DNA of 48,320 bases, from positions 1 to 48,320 of the forward strand of contig JAGASX010000020.1 of NCBI GenBank assembly GCA_017621525.1, written 5' to 3'. The position numbers were made by a program, and so were the translations under genes. Under the pieces are notes generated by a model. It ran no database searches. It worked only from the letters and a program-made list of their open reading frames with translations, and was not told the DNA's origin. Shown here in pieces: positions 25,258-33,079 of the stretch (position 1 is its first letter; every line of letters starts with the position of its first letter). Source of the stretch: Clostridia bacterium. Lineage in GTDB: Bacteria > Bacillota > Clostridia > Christensenellales > UBA1242.

Positions 25258-26408
25258 TTTTGAGTGTTTGCCTTTTTGTGATTTTCTATGGTTTCAAACA
25301 ACATTTTTTCCATATCGTCCATGCATTTTGCTTGGTTGTATTTTTCGCTTGATGCATAATATTTGTCGCCAATTTCCTTTCGGAGCGCTTCATTTTCATA
25401 CATAAAGTCAATCACGCGTGCAAGGTCTGTTGCGTCATTGTTTTTAAATATGCACCTCTCGTCCACCGCAAAAAACTTTGTTGCCGACTTTTTACTGTCA
25501 GAAACAATTGTCGGTCTGCCACAGGTGATGGCTTCAAGGCAGGCTATGCCTTCAAGTTCCACGCGGGCAGGGTGAACATAAAGGTCGCAATAATTGATTA
25601 CGTCGGCAATTTCACTTCTTGAAAACAAACTGAATTGCACAGGCACGCCCAATTTTTGGGCAAGTTTTTTGTATTTTGGTGCTTTTGGCCCTTGCCCTGC
25701 CAAAATAAGGTGAATGTTGTTTTTATATTTGCTTTTTGCAACCGCTTTAATCAGCACATCTTGTGCCTTTTCGGTGCAGTATCTGCCTGTTGAAAGAATA
25801 ACAAATTTATCTTTTAAGTTCTCTGGCTTTTGCACATCTTTCTTTTGGCAGTTGGCATTTACGCCGTTGGAAATAACATATCCGTTGGTGCTTTTCTTTA
25901 CACGGCTTTCAAAGGTCTGGCGAATGAAATCGGTTGGATAGTGCACTGCATCAACATGACGATATGTGTGTTTGTAAATAAATTTATATACCGCTGTGTT
26001 AAGTGGCTTAATTTTTTGCATTTTTATGTGGCAGGTAAAGTTTTCTGCCTGCATATGAAAACTTGCGGTAAGTGGAATATTGTACTTTTGGGCAAGTTTA
26101 ATTGCGTGATTGCTCATAGTAAAAGGCAGGTGGCAGTGAATTATATCTGCATTTTTAATCGCCTCTTCAATCACTTTGTCGTCGGCTTTGGCAATGGTTA
26201 CGCCCACTTTGCGTACATAATTATTAAAAGGTCCAAAACTGCGTGCAGGGCAAACATAATAGTTTTCTTGTCCCTTGCGGTATTCATCTGGGCACACTAT
26301 AGTAACTTCATGTCCCTTTTCTTGTAAACTTCTTATAAAATTCATTCCGGCATGGGTGGCACCGTTGTTTTCTTCACCCAGCACGTCGCAAACAACTGTA
26401 ATTTTCAA
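25254..26408 (-). CDS. GT4-family glycosyltransferase, probable diacylglycerol glycosyltransferase
   Basis: 384 aa, GT-B fold, two Rossmann halves. The N-terminal ITVVCDVLGEENNGAT..G is the acceptor side. GRYCTEKAQDVLIKA and the late PARVELEGIACLEAITCG (E-x7-E motif) are the nucleotide-sugar site typical of GT4. Close relatives in Firmicutes make mono- or diglycosyl diacylglycerol. The neighbouring acyltransferase supports a membrane glycolipid role, but the substrate is inferred. The start is TTG after GAGGG. The promoter on the minus strand was not clear. Confidence 0.8.
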   Translation of the reverse strand: MKITVVCDVLGEENNGATHAGMNFIRSLQEKGHEVTIVCPDEYRKGQENYYVCPARSFGPFNNYVRKVGVTIAKADDKVIEEAIKNADIIHCHLPFTMSNHAIKLAQKYNIPLTASFHMQAENFTCHIKMQKIKPLNTAVYKFIYKHTYRHVDAVHYPTDFIRQTFESRVKKSTNGYVISNGVNANCQKKDVQKPENLKDKFVILSTGRYCTEKAQDVLIKAVAKSKYKNNIHLILAGQGPKAPKYKKLAQKLGVPVQFSLFSRSEIADVINYCDLYVHPARVELEGIACLEAITCGRPTIVSDSKKSATKFFAVDERCIFKNNDATDLARVIDFMYENEALRKEIGDKYYASSEKYNQAKCMDDMEKMLFETIENHKKANTQN

Positions 26409-26566
26409 AATTTTCCCTCTTTTCCTATAGTTTTTTGTCTATACTGTTATAACACGCATGGCGTGTCCGCTTTCAGTATACAAAATTTTTGTTAAATTAA
26501 CAAGCATATTTTAAGTTTTTGCCAAAATTTGCAAAATATTGCATAATAAATAAAAATTTTATTTGC

Positions 26567-26595
26567 TTGACGAAGATTTTTTTAAGTGCTATCAT
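26567..26595 (+). promoter_or_regulatory. Promoter of the NUDIX/UDP-sugar pyrophosphorylase operon
   Basis: TTGACG (26567-26572), 17-bp spacer, TATCAT (26590-26595), then AAAGGAGG before the ATG at 26619. The rest of the 210-nt divergent region 26409-26618 is AT-rich apart from a short palindrome, ACACGCATGGCGTGT, at about 26452. Confidence 0.7.
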
Positions 26596-26618
26596 ATCCA
26601 CGTAAAGGAGGAAGAATT

Positions 26619-27095
26619 ATGGACGTAAAAATCAGCACAGAAAAAGAGGCTTTTAAAATGAGGGTGGCAGGTTGCGTAATTAAAGACGACAAACTGCTTA
26701 CGGTAAACATCTGCGATAATGGTTTTTACTGCCTGCCGGGAGGACACGTGCACGTTGGTGAAAGTTCTGCCGAGGCGGTTGAGCGCGAAATTGGCGAAGA
26801 GGTTGGTGTAACAATTGAAAACAAAACCCTTATTTCAATTATCGAAAACTTTTTCACAGGCAAAAACGGCAAAAAGTATCACGAGGTTTGCTATTACTAT
26901 GTGATAACCCCAAAAGAGGATATGAAAACCGAGGACTATTCAATTGTTGAAAATGACGAGGGAGAACTTAAAAATCTTGAATTTAAGTGGGTGAAACTTG
27001 ACGAAATTGACAAGGTAGATTTTCGTCCATCAATTCTTAAAGGGCAACTTAAAAACAAAGACTTTGCATTTAAGCATATAATTTACGGCGACTAA
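26619..27095 (+). CDS. NUDIX hydrolase
   Basis: 158 aa. The Nudix box reads GGHVHVGES then AVEREIGEEVGV, i.e. G-x5-E-x7-REUxEExGU with all catalytic Glu residues present. It cleaves a nucleoside diphosphate linked to some other group. The immediate neighbour makes UDP-sugars, so a nucleotide-sugar or related substrate is possible but unproven. The ATG at 26619 follows AAAGGAGGAA. The next gene begins 23 nt after the stop. Confidence 0.9.
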   Translation: MDVKISTEKEAFKMRVAGCVIKDDKLLTVNICDNGFYCLPGGHVHVGESSAEAVEREIGEEVGVTIENKTLISIIENFFTGKNGKKYHEVCYYYVITPKEDMKTEDYSIVENDEGELKNLEFKWVKLDEIDKVDFRPSILKGQLKNKDFAFKHIIYGD

Positions 27096-27118
27096 AGCCA
27101 AACAAAAGGGGAGATAAA

Positions 27119-28327
27119 ATGATTAAAGAAAAACTTGAAAAGTGGGGACAAACCCAACTTTTAAAATTTGAAAATGAACTTACCGAGGAAGAAAAAACAG
27201 CCTTGTATAAACAAATTGAGGACTTAGATTTTTCTTACCTTAATGCAAGCGGTGATGATGTGCCAAAAGGTGAAATCACGCCAATTAAAGCCATGACTAT
27301 CACAGAAATTGAAAATCAAAGGGCTAAATTTGAAGAAGAGGGCTTAAAAATTCTTGCAAGGCAGGAGGTGGGTGCACTTCTTCTTGCCGGAGGAATGGGC
27401 ACAAGACTTGGCTCTGACAACCCAAAAGGTATGTATAATATTGGTATCACCAAAGATGTATATATTTTTCAGCGCCTTATCGAAAACCTGCTTGACGTGG
27501 TAAAGGCTTGCGGAAAACCCGTGCCACTTTTTATTATGACAAGCGACAAAAACCATAAGGCAACCGTTGAATTTTTAAAAGAGCACAAATATTTTGGATA
27601 TGATGAAAACTATATTAAATTTTTCATGCAAGAAACAGCACCTTGCGTAGACCTTAACGGCAAAATTCTTTTGGAAGAAAAGGGTGTAGTTGCAACCTCT
27701 CCAAATGGAAACGGCGGTTGGTTTAACAGCCTGCTTGCCAACGACGAGGCAAAGGCAATGCTGGAAAAATTTAACATTAAATGGCTTAACGTGTTTGCGG
27801 TGGATAATGTGCTTCAACGCATTGCCGACCCTGCTTTTGTTGGTGCAACTGCCTGTGGCGGTTATGAAATTGGCAGTAAGGTTATTCGTAAGGTTGACCC
27901 TTACGAGAAAGTTGGGGTTATGTGCAACAAAAACGGTAAACCGTCAATTGTGGAATATATCGACCTTACCGAGGAAATGGCACTTCAAGTTGATGAAAAT
28001 GGCGAAAGGGCATACAACTTTGGTGTTATTTTAAACTACCTTTTCAAAGTGGAGTTGTTGCAGGAAATTAAAGATAAAAAACTGCCAATTCATATTGTAA
28101 CCAAAAAGGTGCCTTATGTGGACGAAAATGGGCAAAAGGTTACGCCAGAGGTGCCAAACGCACATAAGTTTGAAATGCTTTGCGTGGATATGATTGAATT
28201 TGCCTCTTCCTGTCTGCCATTTGAGGTTGTAAGGGAAAAAGAGTTTGCACCAATTAAAAACAAAACAGGTGTAGACAGCGTGGAAAGCGCACAAAAACTG
28301 CTTATTCAAAATGGTTACAAACTTTAA
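27119..28327 (+). CDS. UDPGP-family UTP--sugar-1-phosphate uridylyltransferase (UAP1-like)
   Basis: 402 aa, of the eukaryote-like UDP-N-acetylglucosamine/UDP-glucose pyrophosphorylase family rather than GalU or GlmU. The nucleotide-binding loop is LLAGGMGTRLG, followed by NPKGMYNIG. Later SPNGNGGWF and the VDNVLQRIADPAFVG block match the UTP- and sugar-phosphate-binding regions. It likely makes UDP-GlcNAc or UDP-glucose for envelope polymers and for the glycolipid glycosyltransferases encoded at 25254 and 43818. AAAGGGGAG precedes the ATG. Confidence 0.88.
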   Translation: MIKEKLEKWGQTQLLKFENELTEEEKTALYKQIEDLDFSYLNASGDDVPKGEITPIKAMTITEIENQRAKFEEEGLKILARQEVGALLLAGGMGTRLGSDNPKGMYNIGITKDVYIFQRLIENLLDVVKACGKPVPLFIMTSDKNHKATVEFLKEHKYFGYDENYIKFFMQETAPCVDLNGKILLEEKGVVATSPNGNGGWFNSLLANDEAKAMLEKFNIKWLNVFAVDNVLQRIADPAFVGATACGGYEIGSKVIRKVDPYEKVGVMCNKNGKPSIVEYIDLTEEMALQVDENGERAYNFGVILNYLFKVELLQEIKDKKLPIHIVTKKVPYVDENGQKVTPEVPNAHKFEMLCVDMIEFASSCLPFEVVREKEFAPIKNKTGVDSVESAQKLLIQNGYKL

Positions 28328-28361
28328 TAAAAAATTTTTAAAGAGTTATACTTAATTTATG
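28324..28361 (+). promoter_or_regulatory. Leaderless promoter of the VTT-domain gene
   Basis: TTAATA (28324-28329, overlapping the upstream stop), 17-bp spacer, TATACT (28347-28352), 6 nt, ATG at 28359. No ribosome binding site lies upstream of the ATG. Confidence 0.55.
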
Positions 28362-29195
28362 AAAAAAGAAACAAGGGCAAAAATTTGGAAGATATGCGTG
28401 GTGCTGGCGGTTGTCGCCATCATTTGCCTTGCAATTTATCTGCCACTTAAACTTACCGGCGCACTTGAAAAAATCAACAGCGCAGAAAGTTTAAAAGAGG
28501 TGATTTTAAGTTGGGGGGCTTACGGATATATTCTGTTTTTTGTTATTCAATTTTTACAAGTGGTGTTTTTGCCCATTCCTGCGGCGGTTACAACCGTTGC
28601 CGGCACACTTGTTTTTGGGGTGTGGGCAACATTTGGGTTAAGCCTTGTTGCAGTTATTTTGGCATCTGCCTTTTCATTCTTTTTGGGCAGAAAACTTGGC
28701 AGAAAAATTGTTGTTTGGGTTGCTGGTGAAAAGGACACAGAGAAGTGGAGCGAAAAACTTTCAAAGGGCAAATATGTATTTTTTCTTATGATGCTTTTGC
28801 CGGTTTTTCCCGATGACATTTTGTGTATGCTGGTTGGTGCAACAACAAATATGACGTGGAAGTTTTTTCTTGCCACAAACTTTATCACCCGCCCAATAGG
28901 CATTGCCTTTACCTGCTTTTTAGGCAGTGGGGTTATACCATTCACCGGCTGGTGGATTGCCCTATGGGCTATGCTTGCACTTGCTTGCGTGGTGCTGTTT
29001 GTGCTTACCTATAAGTATCAGCCACAAATTGAGGCATTTATACTGAAACTTGCAAAGAAGTTTGAAAGAAAGAAAAAACAATCACAAGAAACAGAAACAC
29101 CCCCAACAGAAAAACAAACAAAAAAAGAAGAACTTCCAACAGAAAAAACAACCCAAACACAAGAAATTTCAACAGAAGAAAACAAGGAGGAATAA
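28359..29195 (+). CDS. TVP38/TMEM64 (DedA superfamily, VTT domain) membrane protein
   Basis: 278 aa, about six hydrophobic segments. The VTT/SNARE-associated core includes FVIQFLQVVFLPIPAAV, SFFLGRKLGRK and PVFPDDILCMLVGATTNMTW followed by RPIG, the usual pattern of TVP38/TMEM64. Members are thought to flip or move lipids such as undecaprenyl phosphate or phosphatidylethanolamine. The last 45 residues are a Gln/Lys/Glu/Thr-rich cytoplasmic tail. A -10 box ends 6 nt before the ATG and there is no ribosome binding site. The nucleoside phosphorylase gene follows one base after the stop. Confidence 0.87.
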   Translation: MKKETRAKIWKICVVLAVVAIICLAIYLPLKLTGALEKINSAESLKEVILSWGAYGYILFFVIQFLQVVFLPIPAAVTTVAGTLVFGVWATFGLSLVAVILASAFSFFLGRKLGRKIVVWVAGEKDTEKWSEKLSKGKYVFFLMMLLPVFPDDILCMLVGATTNMTWKFFLATNFITRPIGIAFTCFLGSGVIPFTGWWIALWAMLALACVVLFVLTYKYQPQIEAFILKLAKKFERKKKQSQETETPPTEKQTKKEELPTEKTTQTQEISTEENKEE

Positions 29196-29196
29196 A

Positions 29197-29973
29197 ATGG
29201 ACGCGCCAATTATTGAACTTTTTGATGATGAGGGCATCATCAATGGCACTACATATGCAAACGCATCCGAGGGCTTTGCAGAAAAACAACAAATTTTAAG
29301 GGATAAGGGCATTGACACCTGCCTTTTCATATTCTCACGCGTTATGGTTGAAGACCTTGCGCCAGACATGGAAGAATTTTATCTTTTTAAAAACGCCAGC
29401 AATGAAAACAGGGCGTATATTTACAAGAACAAATTTTTAATTTCATTTGCACCGCTTGGTGGAAATTGCGCTGGCGGAATGATGGAAGAATTGGGCTTTA
29501 TGGGCATTAAAAAATTCTTCGCTTGCGGAAGTGCTGGGCAAATTGACCACAGCAAAAATGGTTCTGCATTTATTTTGGTTGACAGGGCAATTCGCGATGA
29601 GGGAACATCTTATCACTATTTGCCGGCATCAATATACGCACGCACCGACAAAGAACTTACTTCGGCTCTTGCTCAATTTTTAAAAGAAAACCGCTTTGAA
29701 TATTTTGTTGGCACCACTTGGACAACAGACGCTTTCTTCCGTGAAACTCAAAAAGCGGTGGATAAACGCAGAAGTCAAGGTGCGGTATGCGTTGAAATGG
29801 AGTGCGCAAGTTGGTGTGCAATTGCAGAGTATCGAGGCTATCAATTTGCCCAACTTTTATATTTTTCAGACGCCGTTAAACAGGACGCATGGGATTGGAA
29901 AATAGACAAACACGCACTTAAAGAGGCGGTTATAAAAATTATGGTTAAGTTTTTAGAGGAGCAATGCAAATAG
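29197..29973 (+). CDS. Nucleoside phosphorylase (uridine/purine phosphorylase family)
   Basis: 258 aa from the ATG after AAGGAGG; a longer in-frame opening would overlap the VTT gene. ISFAPLGGNCAGGMMEEL and FACGSAGQID cover the phosphate and ribose site of the PNP/UDP family. VEMECASWCAIAEYRG is the typical E-M-E motif that binds the ribose hydroxyls. It catalyses phosphorolysis of a nucleoside in salvage. The base specificity cannot be stated. It is cytoplasmic and coupled to the VTT gene. Confidence 0.88.
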   Translation: MDAPIIELFDDEGIINGTTYANASEGFAEKQQILRDKGIDTCLFIFSRVMVEDLAPDMEEFYLFKNASNENRAYIYKNKFLISFAPLGGNCAGGMMEELGFMGIKKFFACGSAGQIDHSKNGSAFILVDRAIRDEGTSYHYLPASIYARTDKELTSALAQFLKENRFEYFVGTTWTTDAFFRETQKAVDKRRSQGAVCVEMECASWCAIAEYRGYQFAQLLYFSDAVKQDAWDWKIDKHALKEAVIKIMVKFLEEQCK

Positions 29974-30026
29974 CCCCTCTTTTAATTTTTTGTCGAAAAT
30001 AAATTTAATAAATTTGCCCTATTATG

Positions 30027-30064
30027 TTGAATTTTGGCTTTTGTTGAGTTACAATAAAAATATG
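30027..30064 (+). promoter_or_regulatory. Leaderless promoter of the SGNH hydrolase gene
   Basis: TTGAAT (30027-30032), 17-bp spacer, TACAAT (30050-30055), 6 nt, ATG at 30062. No ribosome binding site. Confidence 0.65.
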
Positions 30065-31438
30065 AAAAAGAAATTTTTGGCAAGCCCAGCAGGGCTTTTG
30101 GGTATGTTAAGTTTAATAGTGGCTTTTCTGCTATCATTTTTTGTTGGACTTCCCCTTTCCACAACAAAGGCAGAGGGTGAGGGTATAAAAATTCGTGCTT
30201 ATGGCGATTCAATTTCAGCGGGCGCAACCCTTGACGGCTATGATGCATATATGCTTGAAGATGGCGCCGACGGCAAAACTCCAATTTGCATAAACAGTTA
30301 TCCAGAGGTGTTTTCAAGAAAATATCTTTCCGCCTATGGTGGACAAGTTTTGGGCAGAGGAGTTTCTGGCGACACATCTTCCGACCTTGTTGAAATTTTG
30401 CTTCCATACATAAACGGCACGGCAGAAGATTTGGCTGACTTTAAAGAAACCGATATTTTCACCCTTTGCATTGGGGCAAACAATGTTTTAGGAAACGCAA
30501 TTTCCAGCCTGCAAAACTTTCTTATGGGCACAATTACGGAAGAAGAGTATCAAGCACTACTTGACGCCGGCGTTGCACAATTCACGCAAGACTATCCAAC
30601 CATTCTTTCTGCATTTGCCGGCAAACGCACAGTTGTTATGACGGTGTACAACCCATATAAATATCTCACCCTTGCCGACGTGCAAATTTCTTTGGGCAAT
30701 GTGCAAATGGAGGCTATGGTTCGCAACGCACTAAACGGCTATCAACCAAAACTTGACCGTATGCTTGAACTTTCCATGACCGCTCTTCAAGAAATAAATG
30801 ATATAATCCGCGAAAGTGCGGGCAGAGAGGTTTACGTTGCCGACATTTGGGAACTTTTTGAAACCTTTACTAAAACGCAGTACCTTGAATATATCAATTC
30901 GGATATATCACAACTTACCCTTTCAAGTTTTGATGTAACAACCCTTTTCAGCCAAGTTGCAACCGCTTGCGACCCTCACCCAACGGCAGAAGGGCACGCG
31001 GTGATTGCACAAGAGCACCACAACGCCTTTAAATATTTCACTCTTCACCTTGACGAGCAATTAAAGGAAGAATATGAGGGCGAAGAAACTATTTCATTTA
31101 ATGTTCAAACAATTGAAACAGGGGAATTTTCTTATGAACTTTACAGCCAAAAGGGCTTTGTGCATACACGCATAGCCTCATCGGCGACACCAACAATTAT
31201 TGTAAAAGCCTCATTGTTGAATGGCGACAACCAATTATACGTTAAGGTGTGCGAGGCGGGCGAAGTGGTGTACACAACAACCTCAATCTCCGCCAATGTG
31301 GCAGTTAAAGTGCCACCTGTTGTCAATACAACCGGCAATTTAATATTATACATTTCGTTGGGCTGTGTGGGTGCGTGCGCACTTGTTGCCTTTGTGTTCT
31401 ATATTGTAAGAATGTCAAAAAGACTTCGATTATATTAA
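30062..31438 (+). CDS. Membrane-anchored SGNH/GDSL hydrolase
   Basis: 458 aa. A signal/anchor helix (about residues 12-34, GMLSLIVAFLLSFFVGLPL) and a C-terminal helix (LILYISLGCVGACALVAFVF) before basic residues frame an extracellular domain. The SGNH blocks are YGDSISAG (nucleophile Ser), GRGVSGDTSSD (Gly), GANN (Asn) and DPHPTAEGH (Asp/His). These enzymes deacylate lipids or polysaccharides outside the cell. The ATG at 30062 is 6 nt behind a TACAAT box and lacks a ribosome binding site, so a leaderless mRNA is likely. A terminator follows. Confidence 0.88.
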   Translation: MKKKFLASPAGLLGMLSLIVAFLLSFFVGLPLSTTKAEGEGIKIRAYGDSISAGATLDGYDAYMLEDGADGKTPICINSYPEVFSRKYLSAYGGQVLGRGVSGDTSSDLVEILLPYINGTAEDLADFKETDIFTLCIGANNVLGNAISSLQNFLMGTITEEEYQALLDAGVAQFTQDYPTILSAFAGKRTVVMTVYNPYKYLTLADVQISLGNVQMEAMVRNALNGYQPKLDRMLELSMTALQEINDIIRESAGREVYVADIWELFETFTKTQYLEYINSDISQLTLSSFDVTTLFSQVATACDPHPTAEGHAVIAQEHHNAFKYFTLHLDEQLKEEYEGEETISFNVQTIETGEFSYELYSQKGFVHTRIASSATPTIIVKASLLNGDNQLYVKVCEAGEVVYTTTSISANVAVKVPPVVNTTGNLILYISLGCVGACALVAFVFYIVRMSKRLRLY

Positions 31439-31440
31439 AA

Positions 31441-31471
31441 CTTTCCGCAAAACATTTGCGGATTTTTTTTT
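31441..31471 (+). terminator. Intrinsic terminator of the SGNH hydrolase gene
   Basis: TCCGCAAA / TTTGCGGA hairpin followed by eight T, right after the stop codon. Confidence 0.85.
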
Positions 31472-31479
31472 GCATAACA

Positions 31480-31509
31480 TTGACAATGCTACAAAGAAAA
31501 GTATATAAT
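31480..31509 (+). promoter_or_regulatory. Promoter of the Ig-like/metallo-beta-lactamase pair
   Basis: TTGACA (31480-31485), 18-bp spacer, TATAAT (31504-31509), then AAAGGAT before the ATG at 31531. Confidence 0.75.
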
Positions 31510-31530
31510 TTTGCTATAAAAGGATAAATT

Positions 31531-31920
31531 ATGGCAAACAGAAAAAGCACAAAGAAAAAGATTGAAAAGGCTGTAAAAAAGGTTAAACACCCATACCTTA
31601 TGCTTTTGTTTTTGGTTATTTTTGTTGGCGGTTGCGCTGGCGGATACTTTCTTGCAAACCACTTCACTCGCAACGATACTTTCGAGGTGATTGGCGAAAA
31701 AACAATAACTTTGGAACTTGGGCAAACCTATGAAGATGAGGGGGCAATTGCCATTTCTTTTGGCAAAGATGTGTCATCAAAAATCGTGGCAGAAAACAAT
31801 ATAGATTTCACCACCGCAGGGCAGTACTACATAAAATACACGGTTGAAGATATACGTTATTCTGGCATAAGCCGATACCGCACAATCATAATTGTTGAGG
31901 AGGTGGCGGGCAATGAATAA
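31531..31920 (+). CDS. Membrane-anchored protein with one DUF5011/Ig-like domain
   Basis: 129 aa. A very basic N-terminus (KKKIEKAVKKVKH) precedes one membrane helix (about 23-45), leaving a C-terminal outer domain. That domain reads ITLELGQTYEDEGAIAIS, then DFTTAGQYYIKYTV, the pattern of DUF5011/HYR-like immunoglobulin folds that serve as spacers or binding modules in surface proteins. It overlaps the metallo-beta-lactamase gene by 8 nt, so the two membrane proteins are coupled and may interact. Confidence 0.75.
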   Translation: MANRKSTKKKIEKAVKKVKHPYLMLLFLVIFVGGCAGGYFLANHFTRNDTFEVIGEKTITLELGQTYEDEGAIAISFGKDVSSKIVAENNIDFTTAGQYYIKYTVEDIRYSGISRYRTIIIVEEVAGNE

Positions 31921-32998
31921 GTTCTTAAAATTCTTGCTAAACACACTTCTTGCAATCATTTTGGGCACGGTTGGCGTTGTTGCCGGCTTTGCGGTAAACG
32001 TGTTTATATTAAACCCACCAAAAGATGAAACCTACATAAGTGGCGACCTTTCAATTCATTTCTTGGAACTTGGCAACAAGTACACCGGCGACAGCATTTT
32101 CATTCAGTGCGGTGATTATGATATTTTAATTGACGCAGGCTCTCGCAACGAATCGGCAACAACAATCATCAACTATGTTGACCAATTTGTAACCGACAAC
32201 ACCCTTGAATTTGTTATTGCAACCCACGCCGACCAAGACCATATTTCTGCATTTTACAGCACAAAATCTCGTGAGGGAATTTTTGAGCACTATCAAGTGG
32301 AAACAATCATCGACTTCCCAAAAACCAACAAAACCACCGAAACTTATAACAACTACATAACATACCGCGATTTAGAGGTGCAAAATGGTGCGGTAAGATA
32401 CTCGGCACTTGATTGCTATAACAACGATGGCGGGGCGAAACGAGTTTACAACCTTACCGAATTTGTGGAACTTGAAATTTTGTATAACTATTATTACGAA
32501 AACCAAACAAATGATGAAAACGACTATTCAGTTTGCGTTATGATAAACCAAGGCGACAATCACTACCTTTTCACCGGCGACCTTGAGGAGGACGGCGAAT
32601 CTCACCTTGTTGATTACTACAAACAAAATCACGGCGGACTTCCTCACTGCGTGCTTTATAAGGCTGGACATCACGGCTCTGGCACTTCAAGCAGTCCAAA
32701 ACTTCTTGCAGAAATCACGCCCGACTATGTTTGCGTTTGTTGCTGTGCGGGCAGTGATGAATACACCGATAATATTGACAATCAATTCCCTTATAAGGTT
32801 ATGGTGCAAAATGTTTCGCAGTACACCGACAACATTTTTGTAACAACCATGATTGATGAAAATGGCAACCCTGTTTCAATGAACGGAAATATTGTAATAC
32901 GGGTAAGCGGAGGCAAGTTGGAAGTTGATTGCTCCAACAACAACACAATTTTAAAAGAAACCCAGTGGTATAAAACCCGCTGGCCAAGTGGCGTGTAA
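31913..32998 (+). CDS. Membrane-anchored metallo-beta-lactamase-fold hydrolase (ComEC-C-like)
   Basis: 361 aa from the ATG at 31913, after GAGGAGGTGG. One N-terminal helix is followed by an extracytoplasmic metallo-beta-lactamase domain. Metal-binding blocks are THADQDHISAF, a later FTGDLEEDGE and KAGHHGSGTSSSP, as in the C-terminal hydrolase domain of ComEC and its free-standing relatives. Substrates of the free forms are unknown; nucleic acid or phospholipid are possibilities. It overlaps the preceding Ig-like gene and ends in copy 2 of the hairpin repeat. Confidence 0.85.
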   Translation: MNKFLKFLLNTLLAIILGTVGVVAGFAVNVFILNPPKDETYISGDLSIHFLELGNKYTGDSIFIQCGDYDILIDAGSRNESATTIINYVDQFVTDNTLEFVIATHADQDHISAFYSTKSREGIFEHYQVETIIDFPKTNKTTETYNNYITYRDLEVQNGAVRYSALDCYNNDGGAKRVYNLTEFVELEILYNYYYENQTNDENDYSVCVMINQGDNHYLFTGDLEEDGESHLVDYYKQNHGGLPHCVLYKAGHHGSGTSSSPKLLAEITPDYVCVCCCAGSDEYTDNIDNQFPYKVMVQNVSQYTDNIFVTTMIDENGNPVSMNGNIVIRVSGGKLEVDCSNNNTILKETQWYKTRWPSGV

Positions 32999-33040
32999 AA
33001 GCACCGCCCTTGGAGCGTTGCCCCATGGCGACGCTTTTTT
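32997..33040. terminator. Hairpin repeat family, copy 2
   Basis: AAAAGCACCGCC at the left and GGCGACGCTTTTTT at the right are conserved. The inner stem and loop have drifted compared with copies 1 and 4. It starts inside the stop codon of the preceding gene. Confidence 0.75.
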
Positions 33041-33041
33041 G

Positions 33042-33079
33042 TTGCCTTTTTGCTTTCAATGTGCTACACTTTGGGTATG
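33042..33079 (+). promoter_or_regulatory. Leaderless promoter of the SDR-ASCH gene
   Basis: TTGCCT (33042-33047), 17-bp spacer, TACACT (33065-33070), 6 nt, ATG at 33077. No ribosome binding site. Confidence 0.6.
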
